Positions 34,531-43,051 of a DNA stretch of 64,000 bases are shown here, piece after piece. This DNA is from Ga0077527 sp945862135 (lineage in GTDB: Bacteria; Pseudomonadota; Gammaproteobacteria; Burkholderiales; SG8-41). The first letter of the stretch is position 1. The number at the start of each line of letters is the position of its first letter. The stretch spans positions 1-64,000 of the forward strand of contig CAXNMF010000014.1 of assembly GCA_964203275.1 (NCBI GenBank), given 5' to 3'. The notes beneath the pieces were generated by a model. It was not told the DNA's origin. It searched no databases and saw only the letters and a program-made list of their open reading frames with translations. Made by a program: the position numbers and the translations under genes.

Positions 34531-36438
34531 ATGAAAAACAAGAATCTTGAAACGTTGATGTATTCGGCCGGCGGCATCCTCGCGCTGGCACTGATCCTCG
34601 TTGCGGCCAACTTCATTTTCAGCGCGCTCAATGCCCGCGTCGACCTGACCGAAGGCCGCGTCTATACATTGTCCGAAGGCACGCGTTCGATACTCGCCAA
34701 GCTCGAAGCGCCGGTGAAGATCCGCCTGTACTACTCGCAGGGCAGCACTGCGGTGCCGCCGGGACTGAAGACCTTTGCCAGCCGCGTTGAAGACGTGCTG
34801 AACGAATTCAAGGCCGCGTCCAACGGCAAGGTCATCATTGAGAAATTCAACCCCGAGCCCGACTCCGACGCCGAAGAATCCGCAGCGCTGGACAACGTCG
34901 AAGGCCAGATGACCAACACCGGCGAGAAGTTCTATCTCGGCCTGTCGGTGTCTTTCCTCGACCAGAAAGCGGCAATTCCGGTGCTGACGCCGGATCGCGA
35001 GCGCCTGCTTGAGTACGACATCACACGTTCGATCTCGCAGGTCGGTCAGGCCAAGAAACCGGTGATCGGCATCATGAGCAACCTGCCGGTGCTGGGCCGT
35101 TCGCTTGATCCGGTGAAAAAGCAGCAGCCGACCGATCCCTGGGTGCTGGCGTCCGAACTCAAGCGCATATTCGATGTGCGCAAGGTCGATCTCGCCGCGA
35201 CCAAGATCGATGATGACATCAAGGTGCTGCTGATCATCCATCCGCGCGACATCCTCGAGCCGACCGAATACGCCATCGACCAGTTCGTGCTGCGCGGCGG
35301 CAAGGTCATCGCCTTCGTCGACAGCTACGCCTACTTCGACCAGCAGCCGGATCTGCAGAATCCATTCGGCGGCAGCGCAGCGGGCCAGTCCAACCTGATG
35401 AATCTGTTCAAGGCCTGGGGCGTCGAGCCCAGCCAGGGCAAGGTCGTCGCCGACCTGACCTTCGCCAGCGGCGAAGGCCCGCGCCTGTTGCCGACCCTGC
35501 TGTCGCTGAACAACGAAGCCTTGAACATGGATGATGTGGTGACCAGCCAGGTCGGCACGCTGCTGATGCCCTTCAGTGCCAGTTTTGTGGTGAAGCCGCC
35601 GGAAGGCATCACCCAGACCACGCTGGTGCACACCTCGAAAAACTCGATGCTCGCCGACCTGATCATTGCCACGCTGTCGGGCGAACCGTCGACCCGCGGC
35701 TTCCAGCCTTCGGGCAAGGAAGAACCGCTGGCGTTCCGCCTCACCGGCAAGTTCAAGACCGCATTCCCCAACGGCAAACCCGCCGACCCGTTCGCGCGCG
35801 GCAAGCCGATCGATCCGGCGCAGTTCGAAGCCGACCGCAAGTCGCACCTGCGTGAAGCCGCTGCTGAAAACACCGTGGTCATTGTTGGCGACGTCGACAT
35901 GCTCACCGATGGCGCTGCCGTGGACATCCAGGAAATGTTCGGTCAGCGAGTGGCCGTGCCGCGTAACGGCAACCTCGCGTTTGCGCAGGGTCTGGTCGAG
36001 CAGATGGCCGGCGACAGTGCGCTGATCAATCTGCGCAGTCGTGCCGCATTCAGCCGTCCGCTGACGGTGATCAAGCAGATGGAAGCGCAGGCGCAGGAAA
36101 CCTACCTCGGCAAGATCAAAGAACTGGAAGACACGCTCAACCAGACCACCGAGAAACTGCAGGCGCTGCAGAAAGGCAAGGCTTCCGGTACCGCAACCGG
36201 CGGCGCGATCCTGACTCCGGAGCAGCAGGCCGAACTGGAAAACTTCCGCAAGAAATCGGTCGAGACCCGCCGGGAACTGAAGGACGTCCGCAAGAACCTG
36301 CGTGAAGAAACCGAAGCACTGCAACTGTTCACCAAGATCATCAATATCGGCCTGGTGCCGCTGCTGGTGATGGTGCTGGGGATCGGCCTGGCGATTGCCA
36401 AGCGCCGCAAAGCCAATGCAAGGATCCGCGCGTCATGA
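34531..36438 (+). CDS. Gld-like ABC system auxiliary protein (GldG-like)
   Basis: A 635-residue protein with an N-terminal helix (LMYSAGGILALALILVAANF), an extracytoplasmic GldG/ABC-type auxiliary domain (VDLTEGRVYTLSEGTRSILA, then LEYDITRSISQV and PTEYAIDQFVLRGGKVIAFV), a coiled coil near 540-600 (KELEDTLNQTTEKLQALQKG), and a C-terminal helix (GLVPLLVMVLGIGLAIAKR). This is the usual partner of GldF-like permeases. A 695-codon antisense frame over it is a GC artefact. Confidence 0.88.
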   Translation: MKNKNLETLMYSAGGILALALILVAANFIFSALNARVDLTEGRVYTLSEGTRSILAKLEAPVKIRLYYSQGSTAVPPGLKTFASRVEDVLNEFKAASNGKVIIEKFNPEPDSDAEESAALDNVEGQMTNTGEKFYLGLSVSFLDQKAAIPVLTPDRERLLEYDITRSISQVGQAKKPVIGIMSNLPVLGRSLDPVKKQQPTDPWVLASELKRIFDVRKVDLAATKIDDDIKVLLIIHPRDILEPTEYAIDQFVLRGGKVIAFVDSYAYFDQQPDLQNPFGGSAAGQSNLMNLFKAWGVEPSQGKVVADLTFASGEGPRLLPTLLSLNNEALNMDDVVTSQVGTLLMPFSASFVVKPPEGITQTTLVHTSKNSMLADLIIATLSGEPSTRGFQPSGKEEPLAFRLTGKFKTAFPNGKPADPFARGKPIDPAQFEADRKSHLREAAAENTVVIVGDVDMLTDGAAVDIQEMFGQRVAVPRNGNLAFAQGLVEQMAGDSALINLRSRAAFSRPLTVIKQMEAQAQETYLGKIKELEDTLNQTTEKLQALQKGKASGTATGGAILTPEQQAELENFRKKSVETRRELKDVRKNLREETEALQLFTKIINIGLVPLLVMVLGIGLAIAKRRKANARIRAS

Positions 36439-37574
36439 ACCGCAAACAGTTTCTGTGGCTGATGCTCGCCTTCGTGCTGCTCGGCGGTGCTAGCCTCGCC
36501 TTGTTCTGGCAGGACATCACCGCTTACCGCGACAGCGGTGCGAAGATCGGCGCCCGGCTGATGCCCGAACTGAAAATCAGCGACGTCGCGAAATTGCGCC
36601 TGCAGGATGCCCAGCAGGAAGTGACGCTGGTGATCAAGGACAAGGTCTGGCGGGTTGAGCAGCGTGGCGGATATCCGGCGGATTTTGCAGAAATCAGCGG
36701 ACTGATCCTGAAGCTGCTCGACGTCAAGGTCGTGCAGACAGAAACCGTCGGCGCCAGCCTGCATCCGCGGCTGAACCTGCTCGCGCCCGACAAGGGAAGC
36801 AAGGACGCCAAAGGCGCCAAGGAAGGCACCGGCACGCTGGTCGAACTGAGCGATGCTTCCGGCAAAGTGCTCGTGAGCATGGTGCTGGGCAAGGTCTCAC
36901 TGAAAAAAGATCCGATGAATCCGCTGCCCAATGCGAAAGACGGCGTGCCTGCAGGCCGTCATGTTCTGGTGGCGGGGCGTGGTGACTCGGTGGCCGTGGT
37001 GTCTGATCCGCTGGAAAAAGCCGTGGCAGAGCCAGGTGCATGGGTCGCCAAGGATTTCTTCAAGGCCGATCGCATCCGTTCACTCCAGCTCGCCGGTGAA
37101 GGCGTGTCTGGCTGGAAAATCGCCCGCGACGAAGAATGGGGCCAATGGAAATTCGCCGCTGGTGGCGGCATGCTCAATCCAAGCGCAGCAGTGGCAGCAA
37201 CCAATGCGCTGGGCAGTCTGGCCTTCAGCGATGTGGTGATCGATGACAAGGCAGGTACCGAAAAAGTCGCTGTGCTGACCGCCGAGACTTTCGACAACCT
37301 GACTTACACCATCAAACTGGCGCCGCAGGCCAATGGTGACTTTGTGCTGCGTTATACCGTCGCCGGCACGCCGCCGAAAACGCGCAAACCCGAAGCCAAG
37401 GAAAAGCCTGAGGACACTGCGAAGCTCGACAAGGAATTTGCCGATAACCTGAAGCGGCTCGAGGCGCGGGTGATGCTGGAGCAGGTGCGGTCACAGTGGG
37501 CCTATGTGTTGCCGGGCAAGACTGCAGCTGCTTTGCTGATGAAGCGTGAGCAGATGGCGGTGCCGGGACGCTAG
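36435..37574 (+). CDS. DUF4340 protein of the Gld-like ABC system
   Basis: A 379-residue protein with N-terminal signal-anchor (FLWLMLAFVLLGGASLALFW) and a long periplasmic DUF4340 domain (VTLVIKDKVWRVEQRGGYPA, DFAEISGLILKLLDVKVVQT, and DVVIDDKAGTEKVAVLT). DUF4340 proteins regularly follow gldF/gldG-like genes and may be an extracytoplasmic subunit; no activity is known to me. It overlaps the GldG-like gene by ATGA. Confidence 0.85.
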   Translation: MNRKQFLWLMLAFVLLGGASLALFWQDITAYRDSGAKIGARLMPELKISDVAKLRLQDAQQEVTLVIKDKVWRVEQRGGYPADFAEISGLILKLLDVKVVQTETVGASLHPRLNLLAPDKGSKDAKGAKEGTGTLVELSDASGKVLVSMVLGKVSLKKDPMNPLPNAKDGVPAGRHVLVAGRGDSVAVVSDPLEKAVAEPGAWVAKDFFKADRIRSLQLAGEGVSGWKIARDEEWGQWKFAAGGGMLNPSAAVAATNALGSLAFSDVVIDDKAGTEKVAVLTAETFDNLTYTIKLAPQANGDFVLRYTVAGTPPKTRKPEAKEKPEDTAKLDKEFADNLKRLEARVMLEQVRSQWAYVLPGKTAAALLMKREQMAVPGR

Positions 37575-37670
37575 ATTTCCGCCCCGGATCTGTTGGTGTT
37601 CACGCTGTAATCCGCGCATCCTGTTGTTTGTATTGCATTTTCAGTTCTGTGCCGGGTTTATACTGCAGCG

Positions 37671-38066
37671 ATGAAACGGCTGATTGTCAGTGCGCTCATC
37701 CTGTTGGTGCTGCCCGCTTGCACCACAACGCTGTATGGTACCCAGAGCACCAGCGGCGGCGCGAGCTCGACGACCACAGGCAGCCACGTGCGAGGCAGCA
37801 CACAGGCCGGCAACGCACGATTGAGCGGCTCGTTCGGTGCGCCACCGCCGGCCGGTTTCCAGGGCGGGCAGGTGACGTTTTCGAATAATGCATCGGCCGT
37901 GTTGTTTCTCGGATTGGTGATTGCCGGTGCTGCGGAAGCTGCCGGCAACTGGTTCAGCAAACCGCAGGAGCGTCGTGAACCGCTGGCGCCCGGCGGGATT
38001 TCGCACACCTGCTCCTGTTACGGCTGGCGTCCCGAGTTATTGACGCCGACCCCTGAGCCGCAGTAA
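37671..38066 (+). CDS. Predicted lipoprotein, unknown function
   Basis: A 131-residue protein with signal peptide and lipobox LVLPAC (Cys16-17 area), a Ser/Thr/Gly-rich segment, a hydrophobic stretch (ASAVLFLGLVIAGAAEAAGN) and a short tail with a Cys pair (HTCSCYGWRPE). The lipobox predicts outer- or inner-membrane attachment after cleavage. I do not recognise the family. Confidence 0.7.
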   Translation: MKRLIVSALILLVLPACTTTLYGTQSTSGGASSTTTGSHVRGSTQAGNARLSGSFGAPPPAGFQGGQVTFSNNASAVLFLGLVIAGAAEAAGNWFSKPQERREPLAPGGISHTCSCYGWRPELLTPTPEPQ

Positions 38067-38104
38067 CTTGCGGCAGTCATTTCAACTGCACTGTGAGTCC
38101 CAAC

Positions 38105-38296
38105 ATGAGCAATAACAAAGTTCCAGAGTCGCCCGTTTTTCCCGCCGGGAAAAAATGGGAATTCCAGAAACGTCCGGGCATTTACGAATCCGACATCACG
38201 GCGATGGTGCGGCGCATGCTCCAGGACGAATCCATCAGTGCCGATCAGCGCTCCGCATGGGAACGCTGGCGCAACGACCCCGCGGGGCTGAAATGA
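38105..38296 (+). CDS. Small hypothetical protein coupled to tctC
   Basis: A 63-residue charged, soluble protein: MSNNKVPESPVFPAGKKWEF, then RPGIYESDITAMVRRMLQDE and WERWRNDPAGLK. Its stop overlaps the downstream TctC start (ATGA), implying translational coupling. GTG 38093 is an alternative start. No domain recognised. A pairing of this protein with a Bug receptor could indicate a conserved accessory role. Confidence 0.65.
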   Translation: MSNNKVPESPVFPAGKKWEFQKRPGIYESDITAMVRRMLQDESISADQRSAWERWRNDPAGLK

Positions 38297-39265
38297 AAAA
38301 ACTGAATGTACTGAAGGCGGTTCTGCTGGGCAGCGCGCTGCTGACAACGGCATCAACAGTTGCTGCGCAGGCCTATCCCTCACGTCCGGTGCGTTTTGTC
38401 GTGCCTTATGCCCCCGGCGGCAGCACCGACATGCTGGCGCGACCATGTGCACAAGCTGTCCGAGCTGCTCGGCCAGCAGGTGGTGGTCGACAACCGTCCT
38501 GGCGCCAACGGCGACATCGGCATGACCATCGTCGCCAAGGCGCCAGCTGACGGCTACAGTATCGTGCTGGGCTACATCGCCAACCTCGGCATTGGCCCCA
38601 GCCTGTACGACAAGATGCCGTACGACCCGATCAAGGACTTCTCCTCGATCACCCAGGTCGCCGGCGCCTCCAACATTTTCGTGATCCATCCCTCGCTGCC
38701 GGCGAAGAACTTCAAGGAGTTCATCGCCTACACCAAGGCCAATCCGAAAAAGGTCAGCTTCGCCTCGGCGGGTGTCGCCAGCGTCGGGCACCTCACCGGC
38801 GAACTGCTCAACGACATGGCCGGCATCGACATGCTGCACGTGCCGTACAAGGGCAGCGGTCAGGCGATCTCCGACCTCGTTGGCGGCCACATCAAGGTGA
38901 TGATCAGTGGCATGGCCTCGACGCTGCCGCATGTGCGCTCGGGCAAGCTGGTCGGTATCGTCACCACCGGTTTGAAGCGCACGCCGGCGACGCAGGACAT
39001 CCCGACCATTGCCGAAACCTTTCCCGGTTTCGAATCCAGTTCGTGGTTCGGCGTGCTCGGCCCCGCCGGCATGCCGAAGCCGGTGGTGAAGCGGCTCAAC
39101 GCCGACATCCACAAGTCGCTGCAGGACCCCACGGTGTCCAAGCGCCTCGCCAACGTCGGCTTTGAGATCACCTACGGCACGCCGGAAGAGTTCACGGCGT
39201 ACATCAAGTCGGAGATCAAGAAGTGGGCGAAGGTGGTGAAGGCTTCGGGGGCGAAGCCGGGTTGA
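38293..39265 (+). CDS. Bug/TctC family solute receptor (2), frameshifted as sequenced
   Basis: About 323 residues. The signal peptide and first strand (MKKLNVLKAVLLGSALLTTA; AYPSRPVRFVVPYAPGGSTD) are in one frame and the rest (KLSELLGQQVVVDNRPGANG, APADGYSIVLGYIANLG, HVPYKGSGQAISDLVGGHI) in another. The break is near 38438 in CTGGCGCGACC, after MLAR. All other family features and length are normal, so a local sequence error is likely. A strong terminator follows at 39286. Confidence 0.85.
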
Positions 39266-39285
39266 ACGGTGGCTTGGCTTTAAAA

Positions 39286-39315
39286 ACAAAACCCCGCTTT
39301 GGCGGGGTTTTGTTT
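39286..39315 (+). terminator. Rho-independent terminator
   Basis: ACAAAACCCCGC, loop TTTG, GCGGGGTTTTGT, with following T-rich sequence. The stem is nearly perfect and flanked by A/T, so it could act in both directions. It is 20 bp after the tctC stop. Confidence 0.9.
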
Positions 39316-39400
39316 TGTTATATTAATCTGATTGACGCGGTTTGCCGATCGAAACGGTATCGTGCCGGTTAATAACAAGATTACAAAAAAGGAGAAAGTA

Positions 39401-40939
39401 ATGAGGTCAATTAAAAGACTTCTGCTATGTGTAGCACTGCTCGCATCGGTCATATTTGCATCCAGTCAGACTTTCGCGCAGGAAGCCGCGCGAGCACCAA
39501 AGAATTCCCAGTTTAAATTTTCAACACCTATTGCCCCTGGCGTTGCAGTGCCGGACAAGATAGAGAGCTCGATCGGCACCTTGAATCTTAGCTACGGCTA
39601 TCCCAAGCCGGACACCGTCGAGAAGATCTACGACAACCTCGACCGGTCACGAGCCCTGCAGGCGTACCTCATGGCGATTCCCATTGTGAATCAGGCCGGT
39701 ATGCGCGACTCGTTGAGCAAGTTCGGCCCGGCAAATCAGACTAACGTTCTTTGGGAAGACCTTGTCGATGCCCGCACTGTCGAACTGACGGCGAACGACA
39801 ATACAATCTACAACTTCATCTGGCTCGACACGAAGACCGGGCCGCTGGTTGTGGAGATTCCGCCCGGCGTCCTTGGCGCCGTGAACGATCTCTGGTATCG
39901 CTGGGTTGCCGATGTCGGCATCACCGGTGAAGACCGGGGCAAAGGAGGGAAATACCTCGTTCTGCCGCCCGGCTACAAGGGTGACGTACCGGCCGGTTAT
40001 ACGGTCTTGCGGCCGAGCACGTTTGGCAACTGGCTCTTCTTTCGCGCCTTCCTTGTTGATGGTTCCACGAAGCCCGGCGTCGATTCGGTCAAGAAGCACC
40101 TGAAGATATATCAGCTTGCGGACGCCGCGAATCCGCCACCGGTCAAGTTCGTCAACGCTTCCGGTGTGCCTGCGAATTTCGTTGCGCCCGGTGATTATGC
40201 TTTCTGGGAACTCCTGAACAAGGTGATCCAGGAGGAACCCACGGAAGGAAGCGATCCGACGACGCTTGGTCTTTTTGCCTCCATCGGCATTATCAAAGGG
40301 CAACCTTTCTCTCCCGATAAGCGGATGAAGAAGATTCTCACGGACGCGGCCAATATCGGCGCCGTCACAGCGCGTACCATTGCCTTCAAGGTGCGTTCGA
40401 AAGACGCCTACTTCTTCCCGGAAGGCGCGTGGCGTCTGCCGTTTTTCGGCGGTTACAAGTTCGAAACATCGCCCGGTGTGACCAACATGGATGGATACAT
40501 CCAGTACTATTATTTCGCCACCGGCGTCACTCCTGCGATGGAAATGAAAATGGTCGGCAGGGGATCACAGTATCCATGGGCAGTTCAGGACTCAAAGGGT
40601 AACCCGTTCGACGGCGGCAAGACGTACAAGATGCGTCTGCCACCCAACGTGCCGGTGAAGGATTTCTGGTCGGTCATCGTTTATGACAACCAGACCCGCT
40701 CGATGGTCCAGACGGATCAAAAGTCCCCGAGTGTGTCCAGCCAGAACAAGGCGCTGAAGACAAATACAGACGGATCTGTGGACGTCTATTTTGGCCCGCG
40801 CGCCCCGAAGGGGCAGGAGAGCAACTGGGTGCAGACGATTCCCGGTAAGGGGTGGTTCATGATTCTGCGCCTCTACGCACCGCTCGAGCCGTGGTTCAAC
40901 AAAACCTGGAAGCCCGGGGATATCGAGCTTCAGCGGTGA
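39401..40939 (+). CDS. DUF1254/DUF1214 domain protein, secreted
   Basis: A 512-residue protein with signal peptide (SIKRLLLCVALLASVIFASS, cut near TFAQE). The DUF1254 region has YGYPKPDTVEKIYDNLDRSR and FGPANQTNVLWEDLVDARTVEL (split: FGPANQTNVL, WEDLVDARTVEL); the C-terminal DUF1214 part has DGGKTYKMRLPPNVPVKDFW and VYDNQTRSMVQTDQ. Function is unknown. ATG 39401 has AAGGAGA upstream. Its codon use is less GC-biased (more AAG/GAT/ATT-ended codons) than neighbours, and it is bounded by a terminator and a hairpin repeat, suggesting acquisition by transfer. Confidence 0.88.
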   Translation: MRSIKRLLLCVALLASVIFASSQTFAQEAARAPKNSQFKFSTPIAPGVAVPDKIESSIGTLNLSYGYPKPDTVEKIYDNLDRSRALQAYLMAIPIVNQAGMRDSLSKFGPANQTNVLWEDLVDARTVELTANDNTIYNFIWLDTKTGPLVVEIPPGVLGAVNDLWYRWVADVGITGEDRGKGGKYLVLPPGYKGDVPAGYTVLRPSTFGNWLFFRAFLVDGSTKPGVDSVKKHLKIYQLADAANPPPVKFVNASGVPANFVAPGDYAFWELLNKVIQEEPTEGSDPTTLGLFASIGIIKGQPFSPDKRMKKILTDAANIGAVTARTIAFKVRSKDAYFFPEGAWRLPFFGGYKFETSPGVTNMDGYIQYYYFATGVTPAMEMKMVGRGSQYPWAVQDSKGNPFDGGKTYKMRLPPNVPVKDFWSVIVYDNQTRSMVQTDQKSPSVSSQNKALKTNTDGSVDVYFGPRAPKGQESNWVQTIPGKGWFMILRLYAPLEPWFNKTWKPGDIELQR

Positions 40940-40960
40940 CACTCAAGGATTTCAAGGATT

Positions 40961-41020
40961 TAAGGGGCCAGGCTCGATTTTCTAAAGCATCCTGATTAAA
41001 AATTGAGCCTGGCCCCTTTA
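40961..41020 (+). repeat. Family C hairpin (GGGGCCAGGCTC)
   Basis: Left arm TAAGGGGCCAGGCTCGATTT (40961-40980) is complementary to right arm 41000-41020 (AAATTGAGCCTGGCCCCTTT in part), with a 19-nt loop. Similar GGGGCCAGGCTC/GGGGTCAGAGTC palindromes flank REP-associated tyrosine transposases in other genomes (from memory); no such gene is in this window. It follows the DUF1254 gene by 21 bp and could also terminate transcription. Confidence 0.7.
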
Positions 41021-41108
41021 ATTAAAGCCGGCCCATGTCAGTCGATAAATCCGCCGCCCCTTGAGTGGTGGCTTGCGTGGCAGTAACATATTTGTTATCG
41101 TGTCGCGT

Positions 41109-41440
41109 GTGGATTACACGATCACCTACTACAGCGAACGTGTTCAGGACGAGATACTGAGTCTTCCTGACACTCTCGCTGCCCGGTATATCGTGTTGAC
41201 GCGCCGCATGGTGGTGCTCGGGCCGAATCTGGGCGAGCCACTACCAAGGCTTTTGGAGAAGGGCTGTTCGAGCTGCGATTGAAGGGTGCCGAAGGCATTG
41301 CGCGGGTATTCTTTTGTACGCTGGTCGGCCGGCACATTGTCGTGCTGCACAGCTTCGTCAAGAAGTCGCAGAAAACGCCGCCGCGTGAGCGCCGGATCGC
41401 GGAGATTCGAATGAAGGAGATCCAAGATGAAAACGCATGA
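41109..41440 (+). CDS. HigB/RelE-like toxin, frameshifted as sequenced
   Basis: About 110 residues of the phage-derived Gp49-like/HigB group. DYTITYYSERVQDEILSLPD begins in one frame (GTG 41109, or TTG 41061) and continues in the next as FGEGLFELRLKGAEGIARVF and VVLHSFVKKSQKTPPRE. The shift is near 41242, where adding one base in GAGCCACTACC restores EPHTKAFGEGLFEL. The predicted activity is mRNA cleavage. The end overlaps the antitoxin start by 14 bp, the toxin-first order of HigBA. Either a sequence error or an inactivated toxin. Confidence 0.75.
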
Positions 41441-41714
41441 TCAAGTCGTCAAGAAACTGATGCGCCGTCCCGGCGTGCGCGCCGAGGTGGAGCGCCTGGA
41501 GCGCGAAGAGTCTGCTTTGCTGGATGCGCTGCTCAAGGCGCGCCAGGAGGCCGGGCTGTCACAAGCGGAAGTGGCGTCGCGAATGGGCACGCAGGCGCCA
41601 TCGGTGGCTCGTCTGGAGCGGGCGCTGGCGACCGGCAAGCACTCGCCTTCGGTGGCGACGTTGCGCAAGTACGTCAAAGCCTGCGGCAAGCGTCTGGTTC
41701 TGGAAGTAGCCTGA
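41427..41714 (+). CDS. HigA-like XRE antitoxin
   Basis: A 95-residue protein with an HTH (QEAGLSQAEVASRMGTQAPS, then VARLERALATGKHSPSVATL) as in HigA antitoxins. It should bind and neutralise the upstream HigB-like toxin and repress the operon. Stop codon lies 2 bp from the end of the convergent MFS gene. Confidence 0.85.
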   Translation: MKTHDQVVKKLMRRPGVRAEVERLEREESALLDALLKARQEAGLSQAEVASRMGTQAPSVARLERALATGKHSPSVATLRKYVKACGKRLVLEVA

Positions 41715-41716
41715 AT

Positions 41717-42967
41717 CTACCGCCGCGCAATCCCCAGCCTCTCGTAAATCGGCCGAATCTGCTCCCGTAACCGGTGCCGGTTGCGCGCCAGAAACAACGC
41801 CGCAGCTACACAGCACAATCCCCCCAGCGTCAGTGTCGCCCTCGGGCCGATCAGGTCGGCGAGGGCGCCTGCAGTCAATGCGCCGAAGGGCATGATGCCG
41901 AGGAAGGCTGCGGTGTAGAGGCTCATTACGCGGCCGCGCTTGTCGTCGTCGACGATGGTTTGCAGGATGGTGTTGACCGACACGGATGTCACCAGGATGC
42001 CGAAGCCGACCACCGACAGCAGCGGCAGGGCGATCCACACTGAAGGCGCATGCGGGAACAGCGCGAGGGCGGTGCCTGCAGCCAGCACGGCGATGATGAT
42101 CAGGCGGACCAGGCCGCGGGCGTTTTTGCGCGAGGCCAGATAAAGCGTGCCGCAGATCGCGCCGCCGCCGGAGGCACTCATCAGGAAACCCATCAGTTCG
42201 GAGTCGCCGTGGAAAACTTCGCGCACCATCACCGGCATCAGCGTCGAGTACGGCGTGGCGAGCAGGGCGACCACCGACAGGGTCATCAGCAGCGCGCGGA
42301 TTGGCAGCAGGTTCCACGAGTAGGCGAAACCTTCGCGCAGGCCGGCGAGCAATGCTTGTTTGGACGGTTCGCGCGGTTGCGCGCGGACGCGGATCAGCAG
42401 GAAGGAAATCACCACCGCGATATAGGTGAAGGCGTTGATCAGGAAGCAGTGCGCTTCGCTGAGTACGCCGATCAGGATGCCGGCGAGCGCGGGGCCGACC
42501 ATGCGGCCGCTGTTGGCCATGAGTGACGTCAGGGCAATCGCGTTGGGCAGGTCTTCCTTGCCTTCGACCAGTTCGAGCAAATAGGCGTGACGGATCGGCA
42601 GTTCGACGGCGACGAAGATGCCCATCAGCATCGCCAGCGTAATGATGTGCCAGGGCTGCAGCACGCCCGTCAGCGCCAGCGTGGCGAGGGTCACCGCCTG
42701 CAGCAGTTCGAGTAACTGGGTGCCGAACATCGTGCGATGCAGATTGCAGCGGTCCGCCCACCAGCCGGCAACCGGCGCGAGCAGCAGGATCGGCAGGCTG
42801 CTGGCGAAGGCCAGCACACCGAGCAGCGTGGCCGAGCCGGTCAGTTTGTAGAGCAGCCAGCTCTGCGCCACGATCTGGATCCAGTAGCCGATCAGCGCAA
42901 AAATCTGGCCGGCGAGGAACAGGCGAAAGTTGCGGTGGCGAAGGGCGCGGAGAGAGGGAAAAGCCAT
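41717..42967 (-). CDS. MFS transporter, enterobactin-exporter-like (MFS_3)
   Basis: A 416-residue, 12-helix MFS protein. LRHRNFRLFLAGQIFALIGY at the N-terminus, then AGWWADRCNLHRTM (loop 2-3 motif), IVDDDKRGRVMSLYTAAFLG and PFGALTAGALADLIGPRATL are typical of the EntS/MFS_3 branch of exporters. The substrate is unknown. It is divergent from the tandem MFS pair with 84 bp between. Confidence 0.88.
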   Translation of the reverse strand: MAFPSLRALRHRNFRLFLAGQIFALIGYWIQIVAQSWLLYKLTGSATLLGVLAFASSLPILLLAPVAGWWADRCNLHRTMFGTQLLELLQAVTLATLALTGVLQPWHIITLAMLMGIFVAVELPIRHAYLLELVEGKEDLPNAIALTSLMANSGRMVGPALAGILIGVLSEAHCFLINAFTYIAVVISFLLIRVRAQPREPSKQALLAGLREGFAYSWNLLPIRALLMTLSVVALLATPYSTLMPVMVREVFHGDSELMGFLMSASGGGAICGTLYLASRKNARGLVRLIIIAVLAAGTALALFPHAPSVWIALPLLSVVGFGILVTSVSVNTILQTIVDDDKRGRVMSLYTAAFLGIMPFGALTAGALADLIGPRATLTLGGLCCVAAALFLARNRHRLREQIRPIYERLGIARR

Positions 42968-43051
42968 GGCGTTGAAACGGGAAACCCCGATTCTACTTCA
43001 TGGACTTCACGAGGAGAGCAAGGGTGCGCTGCGGTAAAATATGAGCCTCCC

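Noticed and set aside
34237..36324. A 695-codon open frame antisense to the GldG-like gene
   Set aside because: The plus-strand protein has family motifs, helices and operon coupling. The antisense product is His/Gln/Arg-rich without recognisable domains, as expected for the reverse of a GC-rich gene.
42737..43051. Long N-terminal extension of the first tandem MFS protein
   Set aside because: It overlaps the divergent MFS gene and lacks hydrophobic helices or conservation; ATG 43052 fits the family.
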